A DNA stretch of 45,850 nucleotides, from positions 1 to 45,850 of the forward strand of contig JAKAKI010000073.1 in the NCBI GenBank assembly GCA_021813505.1, in the 5' to 3' direction. Shown piece by piece: positions 6,725 through 15,689 of the stretch. Source of the DNA: a bacterium (GTDB lineage: Bacteria; Zixibacteria; MSB-5A5; WJJR01). The translations under genes and the position numbers were made by a program. Every line of letters starts with the position of its first letter. Position 1 is the first letter of the stretch. The notes below the pieces were generated by a model. That model had not been told where the DNA came from. It saw only the letters and a program-made list of their open reading frames with translations, and did no database searches.

Positions 6725-7593
6725 ACTCGCTGCCAGCGGCGCAGAAGGGATTCGACTTTCCTGCCGGTGGGGTCTTCCAGCGCCGTCTTGAGCCGGGCCA
6801 GGCGCCGTTCGAGCTGGCGGACTGCGACCGATGTTGACTTGGAGTTTGTGCTCAGAAAACCCGCGACCATGGCGGGATCAGATGCTGCGACTCTGGTGAG
6901 CGACCCCCAGGATCGTCCACGGAGTGCCGATGGCACAGCAAGGTCGTCGGCCAAACCCTGTGCGCTGTACGCCAGCATGTGAGGCAGACCGATGGTCATG
7001 GCGATGAATTGGTCGTGTTCCTCGGGTTTCAAACGCAGCGGATTCGCACCCAGAAGCTGTATCAGCTCGCGAATCAACCTAGCGCCTCGCACCGAACCTT
7101 CCGGCCAATAGAATGCCGGCGTACCGTGGAAGAGTCCGGCGGTGCTGCCATCCCAGCCGGGACGCTGGCTGCCCGCCAACGGATGCATCGCCACAAAATC
7201 GAAGGCGGCGCGATGGCGCCGGGCCGCGCGCGCCACAGGTGCTTTGATCGTGCCGGTGTCGGCGACAACAAGACGGGACCGTTGCGTACGAGTGGCGGCG
7301 ATCGAGGCCACACGATTGAGCAGTGTCAGAATTGTCGGAACATGTACCGCGAGGATAACAATGTCGGATTCAAGGACCAGTTGATCGAGCGACAGACACC
7401 AGCGGCAGTAGCGTGAGGCGCGTTGCGAAATCCGGGTATCAGTGTCAGTCCCGAGCAGAGTGACGCGAGGACGGCACGTCGACAACCGCTTGACAATCGA
7501 ACCGCCGATATGCCCCAAACCCACGACGCCGACGGTCTTCCCGGCGAGAAGCCTTGGCGATAACGTGCGCTTTGGGTGTCGAGTCGGACTCAT
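6721..7593 (-). CDS. tyrA: Prephenate dehydrogenase
   Basis: 290 residues. Oxidative decarboxylation of prephenate to 4-hydroxyphenylpyruvate (tyrosine synthesis), or arogenate to tyrosine if it prefers that substrate. An N-terminal Rossmann fold is marked by VGVVGLGHIGGSIVKRL (residues 21-37) and SDIVILAVHV. The prephenate site follows as HPLAGSQRPGWDG (about 137-149) and the helical C-terminal domain contains IGLPHMLAYS. The start overlaps the aroH stop as ATGA, so the two are translationally coupled. The stop TAG lies inside a palindrome. Together with aroH it gives chorismate to prephenate to hydroxyphenylpyruvate. Confidence 0.88.
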   Translation of the reverse strand: MSPTRHPKRTLSPRLLAGKTVGVVGLGHIGGSIVKRLSTCRPRVTLLGTDTDTRISQRASRYCRWCLSLDQLVLESDIVILAVHVPTILTLLNRVASIAATRTQRSRLVVADTGTIKAPVARAARRHRAAFDFVAMHPLAGSQRPGWDGSTAGLFHGTPAFYWPEGSVRGARLIRELIQLLGANPLRLKPEEHDQFIAMTIGLPHMLAYSAQGLADDLAVPSALRGRSWGSLTRVAASDPAMVAGFLSTNSKSTSVAVRQLERRLARLKTALEDPTGRKVESLLRRWQRV

Positions 7594-7958
7594 TGTGATT
7601 GGGTCAAATCGGGACGTAGCGAAACCGCCTTGCCCAGATACACGTGATGGATGTCGTCGTGAGTCTTTTCCGACTCAACATGCATGAGTACCCGGATCAC
7701 CCGCGGCATCGATCCCTGGACATCGATTTCCTGGGCATCGAGCAATGGGATATGCGTCCAGCCAATCGCCCTGGCGGCGGCCGCGGGATAGGCGGCATCG
7801 AGATCGACCGTGGCGGTCAGGAAGATCGATACGATCCGCCGAGGATCAAGATCGTTGGCCGCCACCATGGCGCGCAGCAATTCCTGGGTGCGGCGATCGA
7901 TCTCTTCAGCGGTGTTCTCCGGCACATCGATGGCGCCGCGGATTCCTCGAATGGTCAT
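7590..7958 (-). CDS. aroH: Chorismate mutase, AroH type
   Basis: 122 residues, the length of the monofunctional Bacillus subtilis AroH class, a trimer with active sites between subunits. Converts chorismate to prephenate. Conserved: MTIRGIRGAI with R7, ENTAEEI, TATVDLDAAYPA, and the PLLDAQEIDVQGSMPRVIRV stretch with E77 and the arginines near 86-89 that match the B. subtilis E78/R90 region. AGGA lies ahead of the ATG. It is coupled by ATGA to tyrA; the barrel gene upstream ends 28 bases before it. Confidence 0.92.
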   Translation of the reverse strand: MTIRGIRGAIDVPENTAEEIDRRTQELLRAMVAANDLDPRRIVSIFLTATVDLDAAYPAAAARAIGWTHIPLLDAQEIDVQGSMPRVIRVLMHVESEKTHDDIHHVYLGKAVSLRPDLTQSQ

Positions 7959-7985
7959 GTCAGCCTGTCCTGGTGGGATTCCCGT

Positions 7986-10058
7986 TCAATTCAGGAAATC
8001 CCAATTGAATCCAAAACGCACGCTTCGGCCGGTCAGTGGGTATCCGGCGGTCGTACGGTAACGGAAATCCGCGATGTTTTGCATAGAATAGTAGAATGTG
8101 AAGGACTTCATGGTCGCAGAACCGGACAGGTCGACGCGAAACGTGTTGGCGTGATCGTAGCCGGTCGGGACAATCCGCGCGTCGCCATACCACCAGATGA
8201 AAGCCGCATTCAGTCGCAAATCGATCTTGTAGTGGAACTGCGGGGCAATCCAGGACAGGATGGCGCTCCCCTTCTGCGGGTAGTAACCGGTGAGGCGTTC
8301 GTGATTCAGCGTCTCGGCGTACTTTGCCGCGTAATTGAGCCAGAGATAGAACTTGGAGAAAAGATGAGACCGGAGGGCGGCAGCGATGCCCACGGTGCGA
8401 ACGTCGCCGGACACGGGACGATAGGAGGCGGTGGTTCCGGTCGTGGACACGTCCTCCCAACGGAGGTAACGCTGGACATAGGTCGCCTGTGCTTCCGTGA
8501 TGAATTCGAAATCGGAGTGAGCGGAATCGCTCCGGGTCTGCAACGACATCATCGCGGAATTGCGCCATTCCGCCGACACCGACGGATTGCCCTCTTCCAT
8601 ATACAGCGACAAACCCGAACTGCCGGCGTTACCCAACTCCACCAAGGCCAAAGGCCGCTGGCGATCGAAGAGCGTCGGAACGAATCGGGTGCGTTCGATC
8701 TTCACTGAGGGAATGAGCCTGTGATCCCCTCTGTCTGCTGCTACGACTCCCGCAATCGATAGGGCGAACGGATCGGTATCCCAGCCCGAAATGGTTGCAT
8801 GAATCGATCCGGATCCCCATCCGCCCACCGGCCAGAGTTTTCGCGCCCCCACTTCCAGGCCGCCTCGCGATTGATCAACCGAGTCGAGTCTCAAATGCTC
8901 AACAATCCCACTGCCTGTGAGATGCCAGCCGCGCACCGTTCCTTCGCCCCAAAGAGTCCATGTCTGATCGTGGCTCTCGAGTTTATAGGTGGTTGAAGCG
9001 CGAATGTCATGCTTGCCCGATTGCAGCCTCAGACCTGCCGAGCGGAAGAAGCCACTGTCCGGTGGACGATAGATCGACGCATCGAGCGAATAGAGCAGGT
9101 CGTCACGCTGCGGGAGTAGCTGATACTGTTCCGGCATGAGGATGCGGGATTCATCCATAAACTGAGTGAAGACGACGGTCCAGAAGGTTGTCTGCTTGAG
9201 CGGGCCGACCAACTGCAATCGCAAGTTGCGGTTTCGGACATTCGCGCCGGACGAGCGTCCCTTGTGCGAATAGAAGAGAAAATCCAAATCGAGCGCAAAG
9301 GCACTCGGGAAGCGGCGGCGGAAGTTCCCCTGGGAGTATGTCTCGCCGTAATCCCCCTGGCGAAGGAAGTACGACGAACGTGCCTGCAGCGGCCACTCGT
9401 CAGACCGGCGCAGACTCACCCGTTCACCAGCCTCCACTTCCCTGTACTCAAATGAGGGGAGGACGGTCGGGTCGAATTGCGCGGTTTGAGGAAAGGAGAG
9501 CCGCTGCCAACCGAAGGACCGCCCGTCGGCGCGCCACTCGCCGACGCGATCGATAAGTCCCCAGTGTGTGTAGCGGCGGAATTGTCCGGGACCGGGAGCG
9601 TCCGCGACGTCATAGGTGGGTTGGTAGGTCAGCCAGTCCGACAGATCGCCCGCGGCAAATCCGACAGGCGGCGGCAGTGGCCACACAGGCGATTCCCAGA
9701 GGCGGCTAAGCGCCTGTGTGTCTGAGTCACCCGGCGCGAATGGGGAAACGAACTCGCGCGGGGGAACCGTGACGGTGTCGGACGCTGTTTCGAGTGTATC
9801 GAGTGCCAGTGTATCCGGCTCTGACGGCGTCTGCGGCGTTGGGCGGTTTGTGTCGGAGATGGGGACGGCGGAACCGGGCTGCATCGCCAGGACCGAGCCG
9901 TCACTCCCATCTTCGCTCCCGAACACTGGAGGCGTGAGGAATACGAGAATCGCCAGGGCCAATGCCGTGGCGAGTGCCGTCCGCACGTGAAGGGCGGGCC
10001 GCAGAGTTACGAGGGCAACGTTTGTGGAGGTGCCGCGCTTGTGTAGCGGATCAGCCAT
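7986..10058 (-). CDS. Predicted outer-membrane beta-barrel protein
   Basis: 690 residues from the ATG at 10058. That start overlaps the ECF gene by 52 bases and has no RBS. A GTG at 9986 would give 666 residues beginning MRTALATALALAILVFL, a good signal peptide, just after the ECF stop, and may be the true start. A Pro/Ser/Thr-rich linker precedes alternating aromatic-hydrophobic strands (YGETYSQGNFRRRF, FYLWLNYAAKY, FHYKIDLRLNAAFIWWY) to the C-terminus ...RSVRFGFNWDFLN, typical of barrel end strands. It resembles TonB-dependent-receptor barrels without a plug. Substrate unknown. Confidence 0.65.
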   Translation of the reverse strand: MADPLHKRGTSTNVALVTLRPALHVRTALATALALAILVFLTPPVFGSEDGSDGSVLAMQPGSAVPISDTNRPTPQTPSEPDTLALDTLETASDTVTVPPREFVSPFAPGDSDTQALSRLWESPVWPLPPPVGFAAGDLSDWLTYQPTYDVADAPGPGQFRRYTHWGLIDRVGEWRADGRSFGWQRLSFPQTAQFDPTVLPSFEYREVEAGERVSLRRSDEWPLQARSSYFLRQGDYGETYSQGNFRRRFPSAFALDLDFLFYSHKGRSSGANVRNRNLRLQLVGPLKQTTFWTVVFTQFMDESRILMPEQYQLLPQRDDLLYSLDASIYRPPDSGFFRSAGLRLQSGKHDIRASTTYKLESHDQTWTLWGEGTVRGWHLTGSGIVEHLRLDSVDQSRGGLEVGARKLWPVGGWGSGSIHATISGWDTDPFALSIAGVVAADRGDHRLIPSVKIERTRFVPTLFDRQRPLALVELGNAGSSGLSLYMEEGNPSVSAEWRNSAMMSLQTRSDSAHSDFEFITEAQATYVQRYLRWEDVSTTGTTASYRPVSGDVRTVGIAAALRSHLFSKFYLWLNYAAKYAETLNHERLTGYYPQKGSAILSWIAPQFHYKIDLRLNAAFIWWYGDARIVPTGYDHANTFRVDLSGSATMKSFTFYYSMQNIADFRYRTTAGYPLTGRSVRFGFNWDFLN

Positions 10059-10561
10059 CGCTGGAGAATCGGAAAGATCAATGCAAACAGCAACGCATTT
10101 GATAACACATGTATGCCAGCAAATGGTATGGCCGCCGCCATAACCGGCCAGAAGGGCCCGATAGACCAGGCCATGGCGACATTCGTCAGCAAATCGAAGA
10201 TCAGGGTCGCCAGTACCCCGGCGCCGACCAATGCCACAATCTGCCAGCGCCTCCCTTCTCCCCTGCCACGGATGGCCACTCCGGCCAGCCCACCGATCAT
10301 GCCGGCCAGGGCCATGCCGATGATCTGCGCCACCCAGACGGGGGCAATCGGAGCTCCCATGGGGTTGATCGCGGCGAACATCCCTTCACCAACGATCCCG
10401 ACGAAGGCGCCCCAGATGGCACCATAGGCGAAGCCGACGGCAAAGAATGCGAGGGTGAGCGGTTCGACGTTGGGGATACCGATCAGCGCGTACTTGACGG
10501 CAAAAGCGGCGGCCACAAGGCCGCCGCTGATTGCCAAACGCCGTAATTCTGCAACTCTCAT
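10007..10561 (-). CDS. ECF transporter S component
   Basis: 184 residues with five or six hydrophobic segments. The N-terminal IGIPNVEPLTLAFFAVGFAYG matches the substrate-binding membrane subunits (S components) of energy-coupling-factor vitamin/metal importers. It would need the shared EcfA/A'/T module, which is not in the window. Substrate (thiamin precursor, queuosine precursor or cobalt-type vitamin) cannot be told. The start overlaps the metalloprotease stop as ATGA, so the pair is translationally coupled; the barrel gene follows or overlaps downstream. The coupling of a barrel and an S component could reflect uptake of one nutrient across both membranes. Confidence 0.8.
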   Translation of the reverse strand: MRVAELRRLAISGGLVAAAFAVKYALIGIPNVEPLTLAFFAVGFAYGAIWGAFVGIVGEGMFAAINPMGAPIAPVWVAQIIGMALAGMIGGLAGVAIRGRGEGRRWQIVALVGAGVLATLIFDLLTNVAMAWSIGPFWPVMAAAIPFAGIHVLSNALLFALIFPILQRWLIRYTSAAPPQTLPS

Positions 10562-12492
10562 TGCTCGTTACGAACTGCGACTTTGATCACTTCCTTGTGA
10601 TCACCGACCCGGACCAGGGCGAGGTAGACCCCGCTGGCCACGGTCTTGCCATTTCGGTTGGTGCCATCCCACAAGAGGCTGACCTTCTTGCGGCCCGCCG
10701 CATAGGACATGTCGGGATCGGGAGCGCCGCGCACCAGTTGCCCATCCACCGTGTAGACGTACATCGCCACCGCCTGCGCATCCGGCAAGACAACATCGAC
10801 TTTGAATTTCTCTGTGGAGCCTCCGCCAGTCAGGATCAGCGGATTCGCGAAGACCTTCGTGGTGATTTCATGTCCCGATTCGAATGAGTCCTGCACGGCG
10901 TAATGGAACCCCAGTTCCCGGTCGAGGGCGGTCTCTCTTGGCGATGCTTTGAACGGCGACACGATGACCAGCACCTCTTCGTAGCTTGTCCAATTGGGTA
11001 CGGTGATCGTGTGAAAGACGTCGGATTCATCAACGATTTGCGGTTTGCCGGTTGGCTGAATTCCCGCGGTAACCACCATCCAATGCTCATAATTGTCGGG
11101 GGTCAGTTGGAAGTTGAAATCGATCGCGGTATCACTGCGCGGCGGCGCAAAAGTCAGGTAGGCTCCCGCCAGCTCGTCGGTGGGACGGGGGGTTTTGAGT
11201 CTCCGCGTGGAATCTTCGACCGGATACTCGCTGTAGCGCGCAATCAGCGAATCGGATATCTTGCCATCGAAATCCGGTGATCCAGGGACATGAGCAAAGG
11301 CAGCAGCATCACGGTACGACCAGCTTCGCGCCCGGTCGCCGGTGAAGTAATTCCAGACGAGAAATTCGGCCCACGCTGCCCGAAACGACGAACTGCGTTT
11401 CGCCAGTGCCCAATCAAATGCGTCGAAGGTATTGAAGCCCCGCGTGGCGCCGCACCGCTCCCAGATGTCGCGCATCACGGTCAAATCCCCGAACTTCTCG
11501 GTGAGATACTTCCCCCAGAGGCAGGCGGCGTACGGGTGGAACTGATCCGCAAAGGGAGCGGAACCGGTCCCGATCACGCGCAGCGAAATCCACGGGAAGT
11601 GGAAGAAGTTCGGCAGGTATGCGAAGAAGTCATTGACCCGGTCGAAGACCTCGTCCTCCATCCACGTCGCTGACAACTCCATGAACCACGAGTGGTAGGT
11701 ATTGTTGCGATACTCCGCCTCTTCCGCGTCATAGGTCCACTGGATGGAATGGAAGTACTCATGCGCCAGCGTCACCGCCATCGCGTCGAACGGCCGGCTT
11801 TGATACCCTGGGAGTTGTGAGTAGTCGTTTGAGATTTCCATGTAGGAAGTCACCATGAAGATCCCGGGGACCGGTTTGTAAAGAAGTGTGTCCGGATTGG
11901 TGAGTCCGTAGAACTTGGACCCCAGATTCACCAGGTAGATGTCGAAGCGCGGGTTCTCAGAGGCGCGCGCCAGATGATCGGAGACCGGGAACTGGTAACC
12001 CATCGTCGTATTCTCAATCTCCACAACCGTGTCCATCAAAGCGGCGCAGCGCAGGACATAATTGGGGACATTGCCGGCACCGACGCCATACGTCATGTTG
12101 ACCGCGTTGTCACCGGTCCGCGAGAAGTGGATGCGGAAATGGCCGGCGGTGTCGCGCGTGTCGAAATCGTAGTATTCGTCGAGAGCCGGGCGTTCGAATG
12201 CCATGATTCCGGAAATCCTCTCGCGAGTGGCCGGAGTCAGATTGGGCCAGTTCATCTTGATTTCATACACCAGCGGTGTGGCGCATTTGATCACGTCGGC
12301 GCCAGCCGGTCCAGAAGAAGCTGCCATGCGGGCGGGGGCACCAAAGGTCGCTTCGGTGCGCGCGATCAAACCACTTTCGTAGTCCTCTGGCGCGGCTTGG
12401 ACCCCCACGGCGGTCGCCAGGAGGAAGACGGAAGCAACGAGAGTTACATGAAACAGCGATGTGCGGAACCGGATAGGATGGGCGATTGGCAT
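10558..12492 (-). CDS. Secreted zinc metalloprotease, MXAN_6640-like, with FlgD-like C-terminal Ig module
   Basis: 644 residues from the ATG at 12492 (AGGAA upstream; a TTG one codon earlier is less likely). Signal peptide to about residue 34. The zinc site HEYFHSIQ is at ~244-251, with a candidate third ligand Glu in WFMELSATWME. The arrangement and flanking sequence match the MXAN_6640 family of putative metalloproteases. The C-terminal 80 residues, ending WDGTNRNGKTVASGVYLALV, are the FlgD/T9SS-type Ig module that often tethers or sorts secreted proteins in FCB-group bacteria. Coupled to the ECF gene. Substrate unknown. Confidence 0.8.
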   Translation of the reverse strand: MPIAHPIRFRTSLFHVTLVASVFLLATAVGVQAAPEDYESGLIARTEATFGAPARMAASSGPAGADVIKCATPLVYEIKMNWPNLTPATRERISGIMAFERPALDEYYDFDTRDTAGHFRIHFSRTGDNAVNMTYGVGAGNVPNYVLRCAALMDTVVEIENTTMGYQFPVSDHLARASENPRFDIYLVNLGSKFYGLTNPDTLLYKPVPGIFMVTSYMEISNDYSQLPGYQSRPFDAMAVTLAHEYFHSIQWTYDAEEAEYRNNTYHSWFMELSATWMEDEVFDRVNDFFAYLPNFFHFPWISLRVIGTGSAPFADQFHPYAACLWGKYLTEKFGDLTVMRDIWERCGATRGFNTFDAFDWALAKRSSSFRAAWAEFLVWNYFTGDRARSWSYRDAAAFAHVPGSPDFDGKISDSLIARYSEYPVEDSTRRLKTPRPTDELAGAYLTFAPPRSDTAIDFNFQLTPDNYEHWMVVTAGIQPTGKPQIVDESDVFHTITVPNWTSYEEVLVIVSPFKASPRETALDRELGFHYAVQDSFESGHEITTKVFANPLILTGGGSTEKFKVDVVLPDAQAVAMYVYTVDGQLVRGAPDPDMSYAAGRKKVSLLWDGTNRNGKTVASGVYLALVRVGDHKEVIKVAVRNEQ

Positions 12493-12540
12493 CAAGTGGA
12501 TTCCTGTCTTCAGAGAGGTTGCGTCTGGTCGGGCGACTCC

Positions 12541-14088
12541 CTAGGCCGGTGGATTGTCGATCTTGGCGTTCACAAGTCCCACGGTATCATCAGTTAAACG
12601 AGCTGCAGCGGCATCGAGTTCCCGCGTTTTCGCAAGCGTTTCATCGCGATACGCCGCGTCTGCGAAGCCGATCAGGTTGATCTTGACGTTTAGCGCGGCT
12701 CCGGCGACTGCCGTCCGAGCCATCAATGCGGCTACACCGGCGTCGGAGACCGAATTCACATTGCCTTTCTCGGCGCAGCTTCGCGCCAATACCAGCACAT
12801 CCAACGCGGCCTGCATGACTTCCAACGGGACCTCGGCGGCGCCCTTGGTGGCTTTCACCATCGCATCAGTGCGCGCGGCGATCTGGGCCTCGGTTTCTTT
12901 GGGAAGTTTGCGGGCAGCCATCAGATCATCAAAGGCCTGGGCATCCTTGTCGACCAGTGCCGTCAGCGTCCGGCGCAGGTCTTCCGCCTTCGTCAGAGTG
13001 GCTTCCATATCGGCGGCGACGTCGGCGTATTTCTTCTTGCCGATCGTGAGCCGGCTGACCATGGCGCAAAGCGCAGCGGCCAATGCCCCCGCTGCCGCAG
13101 AGACTGATCCGCCACCCGGAGCAGGCTCGGCCGAAGCGACATGATCGGCGAACAATGTCCACCCGGATTTCTCGGTTTGTCTGGCGGTGGCGATCCGAAG
13201 CTTTTCCTCCAGCACCTGCCCCACGGAGAAGCGCTCCAACCTCAGGAAGTGCTCGGCGACGTCGTAGAGCGACTTCGCGGGCGTCAGTCCGACGATTTCG
13301 GACGACGTGACGCGCGTGCCCCAACGGGCCGCTTCCGACTGGATCATTTCGAACACACGGAAGATCGGCGTCTTCTGATAGTTCACCAGATTCATCGACA
13401 CCTGAACACAGCCACGGTCTTTGATGTCAAAACCCAGAGCCTTGACATAACGCAATCCGCCATCGCCGAAACGGATGGCCTTGGCAATCGCTTTGGCCAC
13501 CGGTAACCGGTTGGTATCGAGATAACAATTGAATGCGACCAGCGGCATCCGCGCGCCCACCGCCGTGGCGCCGGCTTTGAGATTCATGACCGCCGGGCCG
13601 AAATCGGGACGGCGATTCGAGTCGGTCTCGATTGAATCGCGGATACCTTCGTATTCGCCCCGGCGAACTTCGGCAAGGTTCTCACGATCGGGACGGGAAG
13701 CGGCAGCTTCATACAGGTAGACCGGGATGGCCAGTTCCTCGCCCATTCGACGGCCAAGTCCACGCGCCAGGGTCGCACACTCGGCCAGATCGATGCCGCT
13801 GATGGGAACGAAGGGAATCACATCGGTGGCGCCCATGCGCGGGTGTTCGCCGCGATGGGTCCGCATATCGATCAACTCGGCGGCCTTGCGCACCGAGCGA
13901 AACACCGCCTCGGCAACGGCCTCCGGCTCGCCGACAAAAGTCACGACCGAGCGGTTGTGATCGGCGTCCATCTCCTTGTCGAGCAGAATGACCTGACCAT
14001 CCTGAATTCCCGCTGCGATGATCGCCTCAACAATCTCAGGACGCCGTCCTTCGGAGAAATTGGGAACACATTCGACCAATGCTGGCAT
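12541..14088 (-). CDS. ftcD: Glutamate formimidoyltransferase / formimidoyl-THF cyclodeaminase
   Basis: 515 residues from the ATG at 14088, which has GGGGAGGT upstream and leads straight into the conserved PALVECVPNFSEGR. Residues 1-~300 are formimidoyltransferase; the catalytic histidine in RGEHPRMGATDVIPF falls at residue 82, as in the pig enzyme. Residues ~315-510 are cyclodeaminase (PAPGGGSVSAAAGALAAAL, NVNSVSDAGVAALMA). It moves the formimino group of formiminoglutamate to THF and releases ammonia to give 5,10-methenyl-THF, the last step of one histidine degradation route. Full bifunctional length. No other hut genes are in the window. Confidence 0.93.
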   Translation of the reverse strand: MPALVECVPNFSEGRRPEIVEAIIAAGIQDGQVILLDKEMDADHNRSVVTFVGEPEAVAEAVFRSVRKAAELIDMRTHRGEHPRMGATDVIPFVPISGIDLAECATLARGLGRRMGEELAIPVYLYEAAASRPDRENLAEVRRGEYEGIRDSIETDSNRRPDFGPAVMNLKAGATAVGARMPLVAFNCYLDTNRLPVAKAIAKAIRFGDGGLRYVKALGFDIKDRGCVQVSMNLVNYQKTPIFRVFEMIQSEAARWGTRVTSSEIVGLTPAKSLYDVAEHFLRLERFSVGQVLEEKLRIATARQTEKSGWTLFADHVASAEPAPGGGSVSAAAGALAAALCAMVSRLTIGKKKYADVAADMEATLTKAEDLRRTLTALVDKDAQAFDDLMAARKLPKETEAQIAARTDAMVKATKGAAEVPLEVMQAALDVLVLARSCAEKGNVNSVSDAGVAALMARTAVAGAALNVKINLIGFADAAYRDETLAKTRELDAAAARLTDDTVGLVNAKIDNPPA

Positions 14089-14136
14089 AATGACCGCACC
14101 TCCCCGCCCGCCAAAGGGCAAGCGGGGAAGATACAT

Positions 14137-14565
14137 TCATCATGCCAGGGACACAATCGGGATAGAGCCGCAAGCTGGAAAGGGAAGACAGTTGTGTGGA
14201 GCTTTGACTGGTGGCCCCAGGAGCGCGTCCTCGCAGCGGATGGTGCAGGGGACGGATGGCTTGAGGAATGCTGTGGCTGCCGCAAAGAATCCCATCATCT
14301 TCTGTCGCTCTCGGCGATTTGGCTCCTGATGGGTCACCGGCCACAGTGATCCCGAGCTCGACTGGTCTTGGTGGGACGGAGGATGTCAAGCGTTGCTGGC
14401 AGCGACTAACGAGGCTGCATAATCGCCAACGCAGGGTGGCGCGGTTACGGTATGCTCAAAGCAGGAGCCGGGCCGTCAGACCCGGCTCGACCGCTGGCCA
14501 CGATGATCGGTAGTATCAGACTGCAACCTCACCTCACGGTCGCCCGTGGGCTGAGGCACGAGCAA
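14137..14565. other. 429 bases without a supported gene
   Basis: Short overlapping reading frames exist on both strands but none has an RBS, protein-like composition or a recognisable motif. One hairpin GAGCCGGG / CCCGGCTC lies at about 14465-14488, downstream of the small peptide gene on its strand, without a T-run. Confidence 0.5.
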
Positions 14566-14769
14566 TTATGGAATCGAACATTGAGGACAACCAGCTGTCC
14601 CAATGCATCTTGGAGCAAACCAGATGCCCCACTGTGGTACACCTTGGTCATAGAAGCAAACGCAATTGCACTCGGCCGCGTTCGCCTCGTGCAGGTTTAC
14701 GGACAAGGAGAGCGCGAACACAAACAAGAACAAGGCCAAGAAGACAGCAGCAACTTTCCTTCGATTCAT
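14566..14769 (-). CDS. Secreted six-cysteine mini-protein
   Basis: 67 residues from the ATG at 14769; the run GGGAGGTGAGG just upstream is a strong RBS, placed inside the last codons of the thioredoxin-like gene, whose stop is eight bases before this ATG. Signal peptide to about residue 32 (ANA-A). The mature ~35 residues hold six cysteines: CNCVC at 34-38, then C55, C61 and C64 (GCPQC). Three tryptophan/aromatic clusters lie between. I do not recognise the family. The even cysteine count and the co-transcribed membrane thioredoxin suggest that disulfide formation or cysteine modification is its main feature. Confidence 0.72.
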   Translation of the reverse strand: MNRRKVAAVFLALFLFVFALSLSVNLHEANAAECNCVCFYDQGVPQWGIWFAPRCIGTAGCPQCSIP

Positions 14770-14776
14770 AGAATCC

Positions 14777-15406
14777 TCACCTCCCTCGGATATCACGACC
14801 ATCGCTAGCCAGCAACTGTTTACGAACCCTGATAAATTCTGAAAGACCGTTCTCGCCTGTGTCATACCACCTTATGGTGGCGGAGGAATCCAGGAAGAAG
14901 AAACATGGCTGAGTCCAAACACCAAAGTCCCGCGCAAGGGCCTCAAGTGCATCTTTGAGCACTGGTATGTGAATCCGCTGACTGAACACGTACTTCGCGA
15001 GGGCTGCAGGGCTCCCGCTCGTCAAGATTACTGTTGTTGAATCGTGCAAGAGGCCCTGCGATAACAGGGAGCCGAGGGAGTCAACTTCCATGCAGACTGG
15101 GCAGTCCCCGGAAAGATACACCACGAGCCCCCCGTTTCGTAGCAGGCCGCGAAACTGGTATGCATTCTCCCCGTCAGGCGAGATGAGCGTAACATCGGGA
15201 AACACTTTTCCCACCGACAACTCAGGCTTGATGTGTGTGTCGAGATAGGAGCGAAGTTCCTGACGCTTTCGATTAGCCACGGATGCATTTCGATGACGAC
15301 CCACGATTGCACCTAACCACCACGCCAGCAAAATGAGTGCAGCCGTCGGGAAGACGTATACGGCTAGGTCTCGCAACCATTTCCTGCCTATTACGCCACG
15401 CATCAT
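14777..15406 (-). CDS. Membrane-anchored thioredoxin-fold protein with CPVC site (MauD/TlpA-like)
   Basis: 209 residues from the ATG at 15406 (GGAAGG upstream; the next codon is also ATG). One N-terminal membrane segment (about 14-36) leaves the rest outside the cytoplasm. The redoxin domain has SGDCPVCMEVDSL with C102 and C105, and the cis-proline region TQPCFFFLD. CPVC with a preceding Leu-Ser is reminiscent of MauD, which helps form the disulfides of the small methylamine dehydrogenase subunit; TlpA-like proteins are an alternative. It is the first gene of a two-gene unit with the six-Cys peptide, divergent from the large secreted protein at 15690. Confidence 0.78.
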   Translation of the reverse strand: MMRGVIGRKWLRDLAVYVFPTAALILLAWWLGAIVGRHRNASVANRKRQELRSYLDTHIKPELSVGKVFPDVTLISPDGENAYQFRGLLRNGGLVVYLSGDCPVCMEVDSLGSLLSQGLLHDSTTVILTSGSPAALAKYVFSQRIHIPVLKDALEALARDFGVWTQPCFFFLDSSATIRWYDTGENGLSEFIRVRKQLLASDGRDIRGR

Positions 15407-15440
15407 AGGCCTTCCTTTCGCGATGACTGTTGGTTTTACT

Positions 15441-15474
15441 TGACAAGGTGACTGCCCCCCCCTTAGACTTGTCA
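15441..15474. promoter_or_regulatory. Inverted repeat flanking a C8 tract in a divergent promoter region
   Basis: TGACAAG (15441-15447) and CTTGTCA (15468-15474) are perfect inverted 7-mers 20 bases apart, with eight Cs in a row between them. They sit 35 bases upstream of the thioredoxin-like gene and within the region divergent from the secreted protein gene. This looks like an operator, and the homopolymer could vary in length. No convincing -10 box is seen on either strand. Confidence 0.4.
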
Positions 15475-15689
15475 GGAAGAAAATTGCGAACGGGCGTAGA
15501 TATTGCGCGGTGTGCCTTGCGTTGATTCGGGGCCAATAAGGGAAGATCATGGGGTATATTCGGTTAGGGGGTTTCGCAAGAACGCAAGGCCTGGGATTCC
15601 GGCAGTTGCGCCCTCACCAAGAGGTAATGCGGGGGACGAGCGCCGTCAGATTATGGGCGCAGTGTCAGGGAGTAGCTCGTGGGTTGTGG

